From positions 62,001 through 126,000 of the forward strand of contig CAVYXK010000001.1 in assembly GCA_963772445.1 (NCBI GenBank): DNA of 64,000 nucleotides, read 5' to 3'. This DNA is from CAVYXK01 sp963772445. Its GTDB lineage: Bacteria; Pseudomonadota; Alphaproteobacteria; Acetobacterales; Acetobacteraceae. The stretch's first letter is position 1, and the number at the start of each line of letters is the position of its first letter. Positions 37,397 to 46,193 of the stretch are shown piece by piece. The notes below the pieces were generated by a model. It made no database searches. It saw only the letters and a list, made by a program, of their open reading frames with translations, and was not told the DNA's origin. The position numbers were made by a program, and so were the translations under genes.

Positions 37397-37823
37397 GTGC
37401 CTACGCGGGACCGACCGATATATGTGTGTGGCGAATGGGAGGTCGATCTCGCTCGGCGCGCGAACACCACGTGGGCGGGCGTTTTGTCCCCATCGGGAAC
37501 CATGCGTTCGAAATCATCGAGGTTCTGGTTCGGTCGGCTGGTGCGCTAGTCATCAAGGATGACCTTATGGATCGGGTATGGCCGGGCGCGATCGTCGAGG
37601 ACAATACGCTCCAGGTTCACATCTCCGCGGTCCGCAAGGCGCTCGGTCCGGACCGAGGAATGCTGAAGACAGCGTCCCGTCAAGGCTATCGCTTGCTGGG
37701 AGGCTGGACGGTTTGCCAGGAGAGCACTGCAGCAGCGTCTGTTGCTCTTGAACCGTTGCGGAGTCCCGTCCAGCCATTTCTGACCAATCTCCCGCGGCGG
37801 GATCCGGCCTGATCGGCCGAGCT
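37397..37823 (+). pseudogene. Second winged-helix regulator, truncated after the DNA-binding domain
   Basis: A paralogue of the preceding regulator. It starts VPTRDRPIYVCGEWEVDLAR from GTG 37397, shifts frame near 37444, then gives RFVPIGNHAFEIIEVLVRSA, WPGAIVEDNTLQVHISAVRK and GMLKTASRQGYRLLGGW. After TNLP a further shift yields GSGLIGRA, matching the neighbour's GLIGRTAAAQ, and stops exactly where the acetyltransferase 3' half resumes. Only the DNA-binding domain remains. Confidence 0.75.
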
Positions 37824-38196
37824 AGCCCGAGGCCTGCCCTATCTCGTTGCGGACGGCACGATACTGGGCTATGCCTATGCCGGCCCGTATCGTCCGCGCG
37901 CCGCCTGTCACCATACGGTGGAGGACTCGATCTATCTACGCGCTGATGCGCTCGGGCGGGGCGTCGGGCGTCGGCTGCTGCATGAGTTGCTGCGCCGTTG
38001 CGAGGCGCTCGGCCTGCGGCAGATGATCGCGGTGGTCGGCGACAGCGCGAGTGTTGCCTCGATCAGATTGCACGAGAGCCTTGGCTTCCGCATCATCGGC
38101 ATTCTGTGTTCGGTCGGCCACAAGCATGGGCGGTGGCTCGACAGCGTGCTGCTGCAACGCGCGCTGGGGGCGGGCGACGCGATGCCGCCCGGATGA
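37822..38196 (+). pseudogene. Phosphinothricin-type N-acetyltransferase, 3' fragment
   Basis: LARGLPYLVADGTILGYAYA, then HTVEDSIYLRADALGRGVGR (acetyl-CoA-binding loop) and MIAVVGDSASVASIRLHESL to HGRWLDSVLLQRALG. It is in frame and ends TGA at 38194-38196 overlapping the MFS start (ATGA). Joined to the 5' fragment it would give a normal-length enzyme of about 180 residues. A shortened product from ATG 37918 would lack the substrate-binding strands. Confidence 0.82.
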
Positions 38197-39217
38197 CACT
38201 CGGACGCCGGCTGGCGCTTGTGCTGGGGTTCACCCAGACGCTCGCCTGGGCGACGACGTACTATATGCCCACCGTCGTTGCGGGTCCGGCGGCGCGGTGG
38301 ATGCATGAGTCCCCGACAGCGCTGCTCGGTGGGTTTTCCTGGTCGCTGCTGATCGCCGGGCTTGCCTCGCCGCGGGTCGGCCGGCGGATCGAGCGCGACG
38401 GCGGCCGCGGTGTGCTGGCACTCGGCACGGCGGTAATGCCGGCGGGCTTGGTGCTGATGGCGGTCTTTCCGACGATGGTCGGATGGTGGATCGCCTGGAC
38501 CGTCATCGGCGGCGGGATGGCGTTGGGGCTGTACGACGCAACCTTCGCGACCGTCGGGCGGCTGCTCGGGACCGATGCGCGTCCGGCGATTGTCGGCGTG
38601 ACCCTGATGGCGGGATTCGCCTCGACGGTGGGATGGCCGATGGGTGTGGCGCTCGTTGGCGTACTGGGATGGCGCGGCACGCTGATCGTCTATGCCGCGA
38701 TCCAGCTTGTGGTGAACCTGCCGCTGATCCTGCTGCTGGTCCCGCGGGCGGGCGGCCAGTTGGCAGAAGCTGCGGTCGAAGCGTCGGCATTGGGGCCGCC
38801 GCCGCGTGCCGGACTCACCGGGTTGATCCTGCTGGGCGCGTTTTTCAGCATCCGTGCGGCGATCAGTGCGGTGGTGTCGGTGCACGCGCTGCGGCTGCTG
38901 CAAGGCGTCGGACTGACCGCCGGGGCGGCGGTGGGGGTCGCGGCGCTGTTCGGGCCATCGCAGGTGTTCGGTCGCATGCTGGAATGGGCCTTTGCCCGCC
39001 GTCTCGATCCGTTCTCGGCATCGTTGCTCGGCGCGCTGCTGCTGCCGGCCGGCGTCGCGGCGCTGCTGGCGGGTGCGCCGGCAGCGGCCTTTGCGGTCGG
39101 CTATGGCATGAGCAATGGCATTCTCACGATCAGCCGCGGCACGTTGCCGATGTATCTGTTCGGGCCAGCCGGGTATGCCATGAGGCTCGGGCGGCTGGCG
39201 TTGCCCCAGCTTCTGGC

Positions 39218-40603
39218 CTACCGGAGTCCCACAAGTGCGGAACGATTAGCCAGCATCCAGCCCTGCACCATGGCATCGAGGCGCTTGAGACCGCGGGCCA
39301 TGGTCTTGGGACCGGGCGGCCGATATCCCTTGGAGGTGTAGCCGGACCAGCCTCCGAGGCGTGCGGCGATCCAGGCGTAATAAGCCAGCAAGGCAGGATC
39401 GAACGGGTTCTTCAACTTGTCGGTCGGCCCTTCGAGGGAGGCGCTGATCGCCCGTAGCGCCGGCAGTTCGGCGGGGTCGGCAACGTCCTCTATGGACTGC
39501 CCCGTACTGCCGTCGCGACCGATCACCAGTTGCATGACCCGCACGGCGGCAATCAGCGCCACCGTCACCAGCTTCGCCAGGCTGAGCGGCGTCGTGATCT
39601 GCGAGGTCTCCACATCGACACCGTCCGTCTTCATCGTACGGAACAGCTGTTCGATGATCCAACGCAGCCGGTACCAGGCGACAATCTGCAGCGCCTCCGC
39701 CGCACCGCCCACCGCATGCGTGGTCAGCAGACACCAGTGTAAGGGTTGCTGCGCCGACGGTGGGGCGATCTCGCGCACATCCACCACCCGCAGGGTCAAG
39801 GTCGGCGCCAGGCCTGGCTCGGCGCGCAGTGGCCGCTTGATCGTGACCTCGCCGGAGCGCACCGCCACGACGGCGGTCCGCTCGGCCCGCGCCGGCTTGC
39901 CATGCCGGGCCGGCACCTGGATGGTGTGCTGTGTTACTGCTGACCAGGCGGCGCATCGCGCGAACAGTTTCTCATCGCCCTCGAGCGAGCGGTTCTGCGC
40001 GGCCCGCACCAACAGATGCACGTTGTCCGGCCGACGCGCGAACTGGTCATAGATGTCGCCCTCGCGGTCCTCGACCACAGTGATCATCGCCGCCTCCGCC
40101 AGCACCTCGCCGGCGGTCTCGGCGGCCGCCAGCCAGCGGCGAGACTCCTTCTCGTCGGCCGGGCGTGTCTTATGGTCCGTCACCGGGCCGTCGGTGCGGT
40201 TGATCACCGTGGCACCGACCAGCCCGATCAGCCCGCCCTGCTCGGCATCCACCGCAATCACCGGGTGCAGCAGCACGCCGATGTCGGTCCCGTTGCCGAC
40301 CGTGCCAAAGCCGCGCTTGGCGCCGCTGTGGGGAGCGTAATTCAGCTCCGTGGTATCGGTGATCGCCAGGACGTGCCGCCCGACGGCGCGCCGGGCGGTC
40401 TGCCGGGCGGCATGCACCAGCATCTCGTGCATGCTGACCGCCTCGTTGTCGAGGAAACGCTGAAACTGGCGGGCTTGGCCGCGGCTGTCGGCCAATGCCG
40501 AGAGGCACATGGTGCGCTGCTTCTGCATCGCCCCCAGCAGGCTGTCGCCGACCGCGGCCAGGCGGCGATTGCCAAAGTGACCAAGCTGCGGCTGGTCGTT
40601 CAT
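39218..40603 (-). CDS. IS4-family transposase (copy 1)
   Basis: 461 residues from MNDQPQLGHFGNRRLAAVGD. DDE residues: Asp in LAITDTTELNYAP, Asp in TVVEDREGDIYDQFA and Glu in the YREK-type motif WYRLRWIIEQLFRTMKTDG. The end is GWMLANRSALVGLR. The start common to both copies is used; the upstream frames differ because of one T. It cuts and pastes the element. The reading frame is intact, so the element may be active. Confidence 0.93.
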   Translation of the reverse strand: MNDQPQLGHFGNRRLAAVGDSLLGAMQKQRTMCLSALADSRGQARQFQRFLDNEAVSMHEMLVHAARQTARRAVGRHVLAITDTTELNYAPHSGAKRGFGTVGNGTDIGVLLHPVIAVDAEQGGLIGLVGATVINRTDGPVTDHKTRPADEKESRRWLAAAETAGEVLAEAAMITVVEDREGDIYDQFARRPDNVHLLVRAAQNRSLEGDEKLFARCAAWSAVTQHTIQVPARHGKPARAERTAVVAVRSGEVTIKRPLRAEPGLAPTLTLRVVDVREIAPPSAQQPLHWCLLTTHAVGGAAEALQIVAWYRLRWIIEQLFRTMKTDGVDVETSQITTPLSLAKLVTVALIAAVRVMQLVIGRDGSTGQSIEDVADPAELPALRAISASLEGPTDKLKNPFDPALLAYYAWIAARLGGWSGYTSKGYRPPGPKTMARGLKRLDAMVQGWMLANRSALVGLR

Positions 40604-40809
40604 GCGAATCGGCTCCGGTGGGTTGTTGGTCGGGAGCGAATTTGATTTCGCAGGGGGCTGCAAAGGGGCCTGCCGGAGGGGCGGCGCCAGCCGGCTGCCG
40701 CCGCCCGTTCGGCGGGAGCCTCGAAAGATCGCTGATGCAGACTCGACCCGCCTCAAATCCGCTGCTCAGCACTCAGGAAAGTCGATTCGGGGTTGTGGGA
40801 CAACGGTAG
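39218..40809 (-). mobile_element. IS4-family insertion sequence, copy 1 (1592 bp)
   Basis: Bounded by imperfect inverted repeats CTACCGGAGTCCCACAA (left) and CTACCGTTGTCCCACAA (right, read inward), and flanked by a 9-bp target duplication GCTTCTGGC at 39209-39217 and 40810-40818. It carries one transposase gene whose TAG stop lies in the left repeat. It interrupts the MFS gene. A copy differing by only a few bases is at 51828-53418. Confidence 0.95.
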
Positions 40810-41021
40810 GCTTCTGGCCCAGGCGATCGCGCCGACGGCGCTCACGCCGCTCGTTATGGCCTGGCCGGCGGGGCGCATCTTCGCGGCGCTCGGTATCGGG
40901 GCATTGGTTGCGTTCGTCTGTCTGCTGGCGATGTGGGATCGACGGGAGAGGTAGCAGACTGAAGCAAGCGGCGTGGGGGCCCCTTGCTGCATGCTCTCCT
41001 GAGTTCTGCTATCTAACAGGC

Positions 41022-41315
41022 ATGAATCGCAGGGAAGCCATAGCCAAGCTCAAGCTGCACGAGACCGAGTTGAAGCAACTCGGCGTTGAGCATCTTTATT
41101 TGTTCGGCTCGACGGCGCGCGACGTGGCGCGCCCGGATTCCAATGTTGATCTGTTTTTCGATCACCAGCCGGGCTCGATCGGATTGTACGAGTTGATGGA
41201 CGTGAAGGACGCCGCCGCCCGCATCCTTGGATGCCAAGCCGACATCATGACGCGGCGTAGCCTGCATCCGGTCTTGGGGGAAGGCATCGAGGCATCAGCG
41301 CTGCAAGTGTTCTGA
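41022..41315 (+). CDS. MNT-domain nucleotidyltransferase antitoxin (MntA-like)
   Basis: 97 residues: a minimal nucleotidyltransferase with the active-site motif LYLFGSTARDVARP followed by NVDLFFD. MntA-type antitoxins modify and neutralise HEPN toxins. It is directly followed by the HEPN gene (stop and ATG touch). Two of the expected acidic residues are visible (DVDLF-like NVDLF has Asn for the first), so catalysis could be weakened. Confidence 0.82.
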   Translation: MNRREAIAKLKLHETELKQLGVEHLYLFGSTARDVARPDSNVDLFFDHQPGSIGLYELMDVKDAAARILGCQADIMTRRSLHPVLGEGIEASALQVF

Positions 41316-41685
41316 ATGCCTGAACCCTCCGCAACTGCCCGTCTCACCGTCATCATCGAATCCATCGAGCTGATCCAAAGCGAGATGATCGAGGTGACGC
41401 TCGCCGCTTTCGAGGCCGATAAGCGCAAGCGCTGGTTGGTCGAACGCGGCAGTGAAATCATCTCGGAAGCCAGCCGCCGCCTGCCTGACGAGATGAGGGT
41501 CAGGCACCCGAAGATTCTGGCCAAAGGTGGCCGGCATCGGCAACATATTGCGACACGAGTGCGAGAATGTGGCACATGATGTGCTGTGGCACGTCCGGGA
41601 TAACCTGCCGCCATTAGAGAAAGTCTGCCGCGACGAGCTGGCGCGGGAGCAAGCACGCGAACGCAGCGAAAGCGGTCGGGAATAG
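41316..41685 (+). pseudogene. HEPN-domain toxin (HepT-like), frameshifted
   Basis: Reads SATARLTVIIESIELIQSEM and VERGSEIISEASRRLPDEMR, then the frame breaks in an AAAGG run near 41525 (one extra G). The other frame continues VAGIGNILRHECENVAHDVL, with the RNase motif RHxxxxxxH, and ends ARERSESGRE at 41685. The expected Tyr of the RHEY-type motif is Cys here. The shortened product ends before the catalytic motif, so the toxin should be dead. Confidence 0.82.
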
Positions 41686-41780
41686 TTAGAGGATGGGCAA
41701 ACTCTACGTCCGTCTAGCATTTTGAGACAACATCCCGCGGCCGGTGGCACAGTGGATCTGGATGTCGCTCAACAAGATGG

Positions 41781-41807
41781 TTGACAGTCAAGCACCCTGT
41801 TGATAAT
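41781..41807 (+). promoter_or_regulatory. Promoter/operator of the ArsR-DUF899 operon
   Basis: TTGACA (41781-41786) and GATAAT (41802-41807), 15 bp apart, lie just before the ArsR ATG at 41816, which implies a nearly leaderless mRNA. TTGAC-A-GTCAA is a perfect inverted repeat over the -35 box and a plausible ArsR operator. Confidence 0.5.
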
Positions 41808-41815
41808 GGTAGTCC

Positions 41816-42241
41816 ATGCCCGTCGTCGCCCTGCAGCCCAAGGACGCGCCTGAAGACCCCGAGTCGGTGCGGCTCGATCGTGTCTTCTTCGCGCTGTCGG
41901 ACCCGATCCGGCGTGCCATCCTGGAACGCTTGGACGAGCAGCCGCTGCTGGTGTCAGAACTCGCGGCACCGTTCGCGGTCTCGCTGCAGGCGGTGTCGCG
42001 GCACATCCAGGTGCTGGTCCAGGCTGGCCTGGTGCGGCAGGAACGGACCGGGCGCATCAGTCGCTGCCGTCTGGACGCGGAGCCGATCTTTGCCGCCGCG
42101 GTCTGGATCAACCGCTACACCAAGTACTGGCAGGCGCAGTTCGACCTGCTCGCCGCCGCGCTTGGCGATATCAGTCCCATCCGGCGCGCGAGCAAAAAGC
42201 GCAAACGGAAACCAACACGCAAGAAGGAGGCAAGCCGATGA
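41816..42241 (+). CDS. ArsR-family transcription regulator
   Basis: 141 residues. The winged helix is FFALSDPIRRAILERL, LLVSELAAPFAVSLQAVSRH and GLVRQERTGRISRCRL. The metal-binding CxC motif is absent, so it senses something other than metal. It ends with a lysine/arginine-rich tail (RASKKRKRKPTRKK). It overlaps the DUF899 gene by 4 bp and probably represses this operon through the TTGAC repeat. Confidence 0.88.
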   Translation: MPVVALQPKDAPEDPESVRLDRVFFALSDPIRRAILERLDEQPLLVSELAAPFAVSLQAVSRHIQVLVQAGLVRQERTGRISRCRLDAEPIFAAAVWINRYTKYWQAQFDLLAAALGDISPIRRASKKRKRKPTRKKEASR

Positions 42242-42945
42242 TCGAAAACCATGTTGCCGTGTCTCGCGAGGAGTGGACCGAGGCGCGAAAGCAGCTTTTG
42301 GCGAGGGAGAAGACCTTCACCCGCCAGCGCGATGAGTTGAGTGCCGAGCGTCGTGCGTTGCCCTGGGTGCGGATGGACAAGGAGTACCTGTTTCACACCC
42401 CAAACGGCGTCCGGACATTGGCGCAACTGTTCAATGGGTGTTCACAACTCGTGATCTACCATTTTATGCTGGGCCCCGATTGGCAGGAAGGGTGCAAGGG
42501 GTGCTCCTTCTGGGCCGACAATTTCAATGGCATTGACGTGCATCTGCGGCACCGTGACGTGATGTTGATGGCGGTGTCATCGGCGCCGCTGGATAAGATA
42601 GAAGCGTTCAAGCGTCGCATGGGGTGGAGCTTCACCTGGGTGTCCTCGGCCGGCAGCGACTTCAACCACGACTATCATGTAACTTTCTCGCCGGACGAGG
42701 TGGAACGCGGCGAGGTTGAGTACAACTACGTTATGACCCGGATATCGGGAACCGAACGGCCGGGGATCAGCGTTTTCTGCAAGGATCCTTCGGGTGCGGT
42801 GTTCCACACGTACTCGTGCTACGCGCGTGGCCTCGACATGATGAATGGCGCATACCACTACCTGGACCTTGTGCCCAAAGGCCGCGATGAAGGCCAGAGC
42901 CATATGCATGGGTGGCTGCAGTTGCACGATAGCTACGAGGACTGA
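42238..42945 (+). CDS. DUF899 thioredoxin-like protein (first copy)
   Basis: 235 residues: SREEWTEARKQLLAREKTFT and RDELSAERRALPWVRMDKEY, the signature of DUF899, then a thioredoxin-like core with GCKGCSFWADNFNG carrying paired cysteines and SVFCKDPSGAVFHTYSCYAR. Function is unknown; a redox or peroxidase role is proposed for the fold. It is coupled to the ArsR gene and to a shorter paralogue. Confidence 0.88.
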   Translation: MIENHVAVSREEWTEARKQLLAREKTFTRQRDELSAERRALPWVRMDKEYLFHTPNGVRTLAQLFNGCSQLVIYHFMLGPDWQEGCKGCSFWADNFNGIDVHLRHRDVMLMAVSSAPLDKIEAFKRRMGWSFTWVSSAGSDFNHDYHVTFSPDEVERGEVEYNYVMTRISGTERPGISVFCKDPSGAVFHTYSCYARGLDMMNGAYHYLDLVPKGRDEGQSHMHGWLQLHDSYED

Positions 42946-42946
42946 C

Positions 42947-43519
42947 ATGCCGTACAAGGATGATATGGCGCGGCTCGCCGGCTTCCGTGAGCAGATTACC
43001 GGGATTCGCAGCAAGATGCGCGAGATCCAGGCGACGGTTCAGCCGGAACCGGTGGCGGACTATGAGTTCTCGACTCCCGAGGGACCGCGTTCGCTATCGG
43101 CGCTATTCGGCGACAAGCGCAATCTGTTCGCGATCCATAACATGGGGGCGTCTTGCCTGTACTGCACGCTGTGGGCCGATGGGTTCAATGGCATCTATCC
43201 GCACATTGCCGACCGGGCGGCGTTTGTTGTTGCCTCGCCCGATCCGCCGGAGACGCAGTGGCGATTTGCCGGTGGGCGGGGCTGGCGGTTCCCGATGGTG
43301 AGCCATCAGGGCACCAGCTTCGCGGCCGATATGGGATATCGGTCGCAGAATGGCGGCTGGCTGCCTGGCGTGTCGGTATTTCGGCTCGACGGGAACCGTA
43401 TCCTGCGCGTGTCGGATACCAGCTTCCATCCGAAGGATGATTTCTGCACGCTGTGGCAGTTCCTGGAGCTGCTGCCCGACGGTGTGGCCGATTGGGAGCC
43501 GCGATTTAGTTACGCATAA
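42947..43519 (+). CDS. DUF899 thioredoxin-like protein (second copy)
   Basis: 190 residues beginning MPYKDDMARLAGFREQITGI. The core motif SCLYCTLWADGFNG matches the first copy's GCSFWADNFNG with a CxxC. The C-terminus LPGVSVFRLDGNRILRVSDT is shorter. It starts one base after the first copy's stop. A diverged tandem paralogue, probably working in the same redox pathway. Confidence 0.86.
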   Translation: MPYKDDMARLAGFREQITGIRSKMREIQATVQPEPVADYEFSTPEGPRSLSALFGDKRNLFAIHNMGASCLYCTLWADGFNGIYPHIADRAAFVVASPDPPETQWRFAGGRGWRFPMVSHQGTSFAADMGYRSQNGGWLPGVSVFRLDGNRILRVSDTSFHPKDDFCTLWQFLELLPDGVADWEPRFSYA

Positions 43520-43730
43520 GAGGCGGCACCGTCGTCTTGTCGCGATGGAAGCTGAAAGGACGTAGATGACTGCCCTTCGCCCGCCATGACGATTTGGGCG
43601 AGGCGACGAGGAGCGACCACCCTGGCCTGCCATTCGGCAGGATTCGCGCGGTCGGCTTGACTGCCTTAGGCTTGGTCCCCGAGCAAGTCAGCGCGGCCAT
43701 AACAGCCGCCGATCGGGAGGGGGGACGCAC

Positions 43731-43943
43731 ATGCCGGACCACGTCTATAAGGTCGTTGAACTCGTCGGCTCATCTGACGAGAGCATCAGCAAGGCGATCG
43801 ACCGCGCCATTGCGAAGGCTGCCCTCACGCTTCGACATCTCGGCTGGTTCGAGGTGGTGCAGGTCCGCGGCCACATCGAGAACGGCAAGGTGTCACACTA
43901 TCAGGTGACGATCAAAGCAGGATTCAGACTGGAGGATGTATAG
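43731..43943 (+). CDS. Dodecin, flavin-binding protein
   Basis: 70 residues: MPDHVYKVVELVGSSDESIS, then ALTLRHLGWFEVVQVRGHIE with the flavin-stacking Trp, and YQVTIKAGFRLE. Dodecins form hollow dodecamers that store or buffer flavins. Its end overlaps the MBL-fold gene by 8 bp, so both are coupled. Confidence 0.92.
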   Translation: MPDHVYKVVELVGSSDESISKAIDRAIAKAALTLRHLGWFEVVQVRGHIENGKVSHYQVTIKAGFRLEDV

Positions 43944-44928
43944 CCTCACGACACTTGTCCCGGTCGATCGGCTCGAAGTGCTGGTGCTGGTGGACAACGT
44001 CACCGACTTCCTTTCGTCCACGCCCACGTTCGTGACGCGCGAGCTGGTGCGATTGCAGCGCCAGGGCATGCGGCTGATGGCTGGCGGATCGATCTGTTGC
44101 GCGAGCCATGGGTTGTCGCTGGTGATCACGGCGCATGGACCACGCGGCGCGCGGACAATGCTGTTCGATGGCGGGCCAGTGGACTTCGCGGTGGAGCGCA
44201 ACGGGGTCCGGCTCGGCGTCGATTTCGGGGCGATCGAGGCGGCGATGCTCTCGCACGGGCATTGGGACCATGCTGGTGGTATTCCGCGCGCGCTGGCGAT
44301 GATCGGCACGGCGAACGGAGGGCGTGCGGTGCCGCTGTTCCTGCACCCCGGCATGTTTCACGAGCGTGGCCAACGCCAGTCAGATGGTGGGGTGCTTGCG
44401 ATGGAGACCATCCCCACCCCGAAGCAATGGGCGGCGTTCGGCGCCGAGCCGGTCGTGACGGACACACCACAGACCGCATTAGACGATATGTTCTTCGTCA
44501 GCGGCGAGAGTCCGCGCGTGACATTCTATGAAAAGGGATTGACGTGGCAGGTGCGGCGCGTGGCCGATGATGTGCCGTGGGAACCGGATCCATTAGTGAT
44601 GGATGAGCGGTTCCTGGCGGTGCACGTGCGCGGTAAGGGGCTGGTGGTGTTCAGCTCCTGCTCCCACGCCGGCATCGTCAATGTGCTGCGCCATGCGCGC
44701 GCCAGCTTCCTTGACGTAAGGCTGCACGCGGTGATGGGCGGGCTTCATCTGTCGGGTGGGACCGAAGAGGCGATCATTCCAGAGACCGTGGCCGATTTGC
44801 GCGGCTTCGGGCTGGATGTGATTGTTCCGGCGCATTGCACCGGCTGGCGCGCGGTGAACGCACTGGAACGCGAGTTCGGCGAGGCGGTGGTGGCGCCCGC
44901 CGCGGTGGGCAAGCAGTTCAGTTTTTAG
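43936..44928 (+). CDS. MBL-fold metallohydrolase, pterin-synthase-like group
   Basis: 330 residues. The metal site HxHxDH is in LSHGHWDHAGG, with further ligands in FSSCSHAGIVN and VPAHCTGW. The N-terminal LVDNVTDFLSSTPTF and TMLFDGGP match the group related to archaeal ribofuranosylaminobenzene-phosphate (pterin) synthases. The real substrate is unknown. It is translationally coupled to dodecin, which hints at a flavin or pterin link (inference). Confidence 0.85.
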   Translation: MYSLTTLVPVDRLEVLVLVDNVTDFLSSTPTFVTRELVRLQRQGMRLMAGGSICCASHGLSLVITAHGPRGARTMLFDGGPVDFAVERNGVRLGVDFGAIEAAMLSHGHWDHAGGIPRALAMIGTANGGRAVPLFLHPGMFHERGQRQSDGGVLAMETIPTPKQWAAFGAEPVVTDTPQTALDDMFFVSGESPRVTFYEKGLTWQVRRVADDVPWEPDPLVMDERFLAVHVRGKGLVVFSSCSHAGIVNVLRHARASFLDVRLHAVMGGLHLSGGTEEAIIPETVADLRGFGLDVIVPAHCTGWRAVNALEREFGEAVVAPAAVGKQFSF

Positions 44929-45301
44929 AGAAAGAGTCCGTGCAGCTCCTACTGTCCGGGGGCGGTGATGAGGATGGGTTGGAGCGAAGAGAGCCGGCGA
45001 GCGGGCGCACTGGCCACGATGGTCTGAGCACCAACTTCGCGTCGCGCTTCTCCTTCACGTTGGCAATTTCGTCGAGCATACACCTCAGATCGCGGATCGC
45101 ACTCGCTTCGTGTGTCGACAGGTCTGTCAGGTTGATATGGTTGAGCAGCACGATCAGCGCGTCCTCTATCCGACCGAGTTGCTTCCCGTAGCTGGCTACG
45201 CAAATCGCCTCTTTTTCGATGTCCGGGTTGGATGACTCCCCGACATTGATGTTGAAGGTCTGGGTGACGTCACCGGATAGCGGAAGTCTGATAGCCGTCA
45301 T
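44918..45301 (-). CDS. Conserved small protein of unknown function
   Basis: 127 residues from MTAIRLPLSGDVTQTFNINV, with SYGKQLGRIEDALIVLLNHI and MLDEIANVKEKRD. This resembles small uncharacterised proteins from proteobacteria that share the opening T-IRLPLSGDVTQ. The last 40 residues (LRPSWPVRPLAG onward) look unnatural and overlap the MBL gene, so the true stop may have been lost. GGAAG precedes the start. Confidence 0.5.
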   Translation of the reverse strand: MTAIRLPLSGDVTQTFNINVGESSNPDIEKEAICVASYGKQLGRIEDALIVLLNHINLTDLSTHEASAIRDLRCMLDEIANVKEKRDAKLVLRPSWPVRPLAGSLRSNPSSSPPPDSRSCTDSFSKN

Positions 45302-45370
45302 AGGAGCTTCCTTCGTTGTCATATACGGAGGCCAGAATTCTGGACCGGCGCCGAATTGTAGCTCTGTGAA

Positions 45371-45717
45371 CTAGGTCACAGCATTTTGTCGCTGCTCGAG
45401 CGATCGAGGGCTAGTGCCGCTGGGTGGCCGGGGCAGTTGCGCCTGCACCGCCCGTCCATCAAGGCAGCCATGTTGTCTCCGATGAAGGTCGGTAGGCCGA
45501 CTGTCATCTCCAGCTTGCCGCGCCCGGCCGCCTTGGCGCGACCACGTGCGCACCAGGTCGCGCCGCAGGCGACGCGTTCGGTGGACCATAGGAATGACAT
45601 GACGCCATCGGCCAGTTCACCGGCAAGTTCGACAGTCGAGAAGGTCAACGCACCGAGGTAGAGCGGCACGGGATGGGCGGCGGGCTGCTGCGGCAGGTGG
45701 GTGGCAAGACCTTTCAC
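45371..45717 (-). pseudogene. Fragment of a luciferase-like (LLM) flavin oxidoreductase
   Basis: The frame HPVPLYLGALTFSTVELAGE, LADGVMSFLWSTERVA, WCARGRAKAAGRGKLEMTVG and LPTFIGDNMAAL matches the middle-to-late part of F420/FMN-dependent LLM oxidoreductases. Both the barrel start and the C-terminus are missing. A gene remnant. Confidence 0.65.
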
Positions 45718-45947
45718 CGCGGAGAGCCAGACCGGCGCACCAGGATCAATCGCTTACCACGCCGATCGGCGTCCAACGCCCGCACCGGTTTACCAAACTC
45801 TGTCGATTTCCTGAGCTCGGACGCCGATTTCTATCGAATTTATATGCCGACCTCGCGATATTTGGCGCCGAGGGTGCGCTCCCGCAGTCAGCCGACGCGG
45901 TCGCGCGCCCAAACCATTTCGAGACACCGAACACAGGGAAGGTTCCC

Positions 45948-46169
45948 ATGGCCGATCTCGTTGACCTTGCCATACCTGCCGGGGCCCAAGCGACCGCGGA
46001 GGCACTCGGGCTCAGAGTTCAACGCAGCGTGACCAGCGGGGCGCGCGTTCGTCAAATTCCGCGCGACGAGGCCGAACTGGCAATCGAGTATCTTCGCGAG
46101 TGGGGCTTTTCCGCGCGCATCGTAGAGCACGCACCCGGAAACGAGCCCGGCGCCGCGCGCGCGGCGTAG
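45948..46169 (+). CDS. Small protein of unknown function (73 aa)
   Basis: MADLVDLAIPAGAQATAEAL, then RQIPRDEAELAIEYLREWGF. A strong GGGAAGG ribosome site lies five bases before the ATG. No family recognised. The shape (short alpha/beta, acidic helix) gives no role. Confidence 0.5.
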   Translation: MADLVDLAIPAGAQATAEALGLRVQRSVTSGARVRQIPRDEAELAIEYLREWGFSARIVEHAPGNEPGAARAA

Positions 46170-46193
46170 CAAGGTGGAAGACGCACTACTCCG

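Larger units (their letters stand above)
38193..40954 (+). pseudogene. MFS transporter interrupted by an IS4-family element
   Basis: The first part (38193-39217) reads MTLGRRLALVLGFTQTLAWA through many helices to RLGRLALPQLLA. The IS element follows. The last part (40810-40954) gives QAIAPTALTPLVMAWPAGRI, LVAFVCLLAMWDRRER and TAG. Removing the IS and one 9-bp repeat restores one frame of about 390 residues. The start overlaps the acetyltransferase stop, so the pair was once a resistance/export operon. The transporter type resembles a YbfB/oxalate-formate-like MFS; the substrate is unknown. Confidence 0.88.

Noticed and set aside
37426..37812. Independent 128-residue winged-helix gene
   Set aside because: Its first 15 residues are out of frame with the true N-terminus (GTG 37397), and its end runs into the acetyltransferase fragment. 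It is a truncated copy of the upstream regulator, not a complete small regulator.
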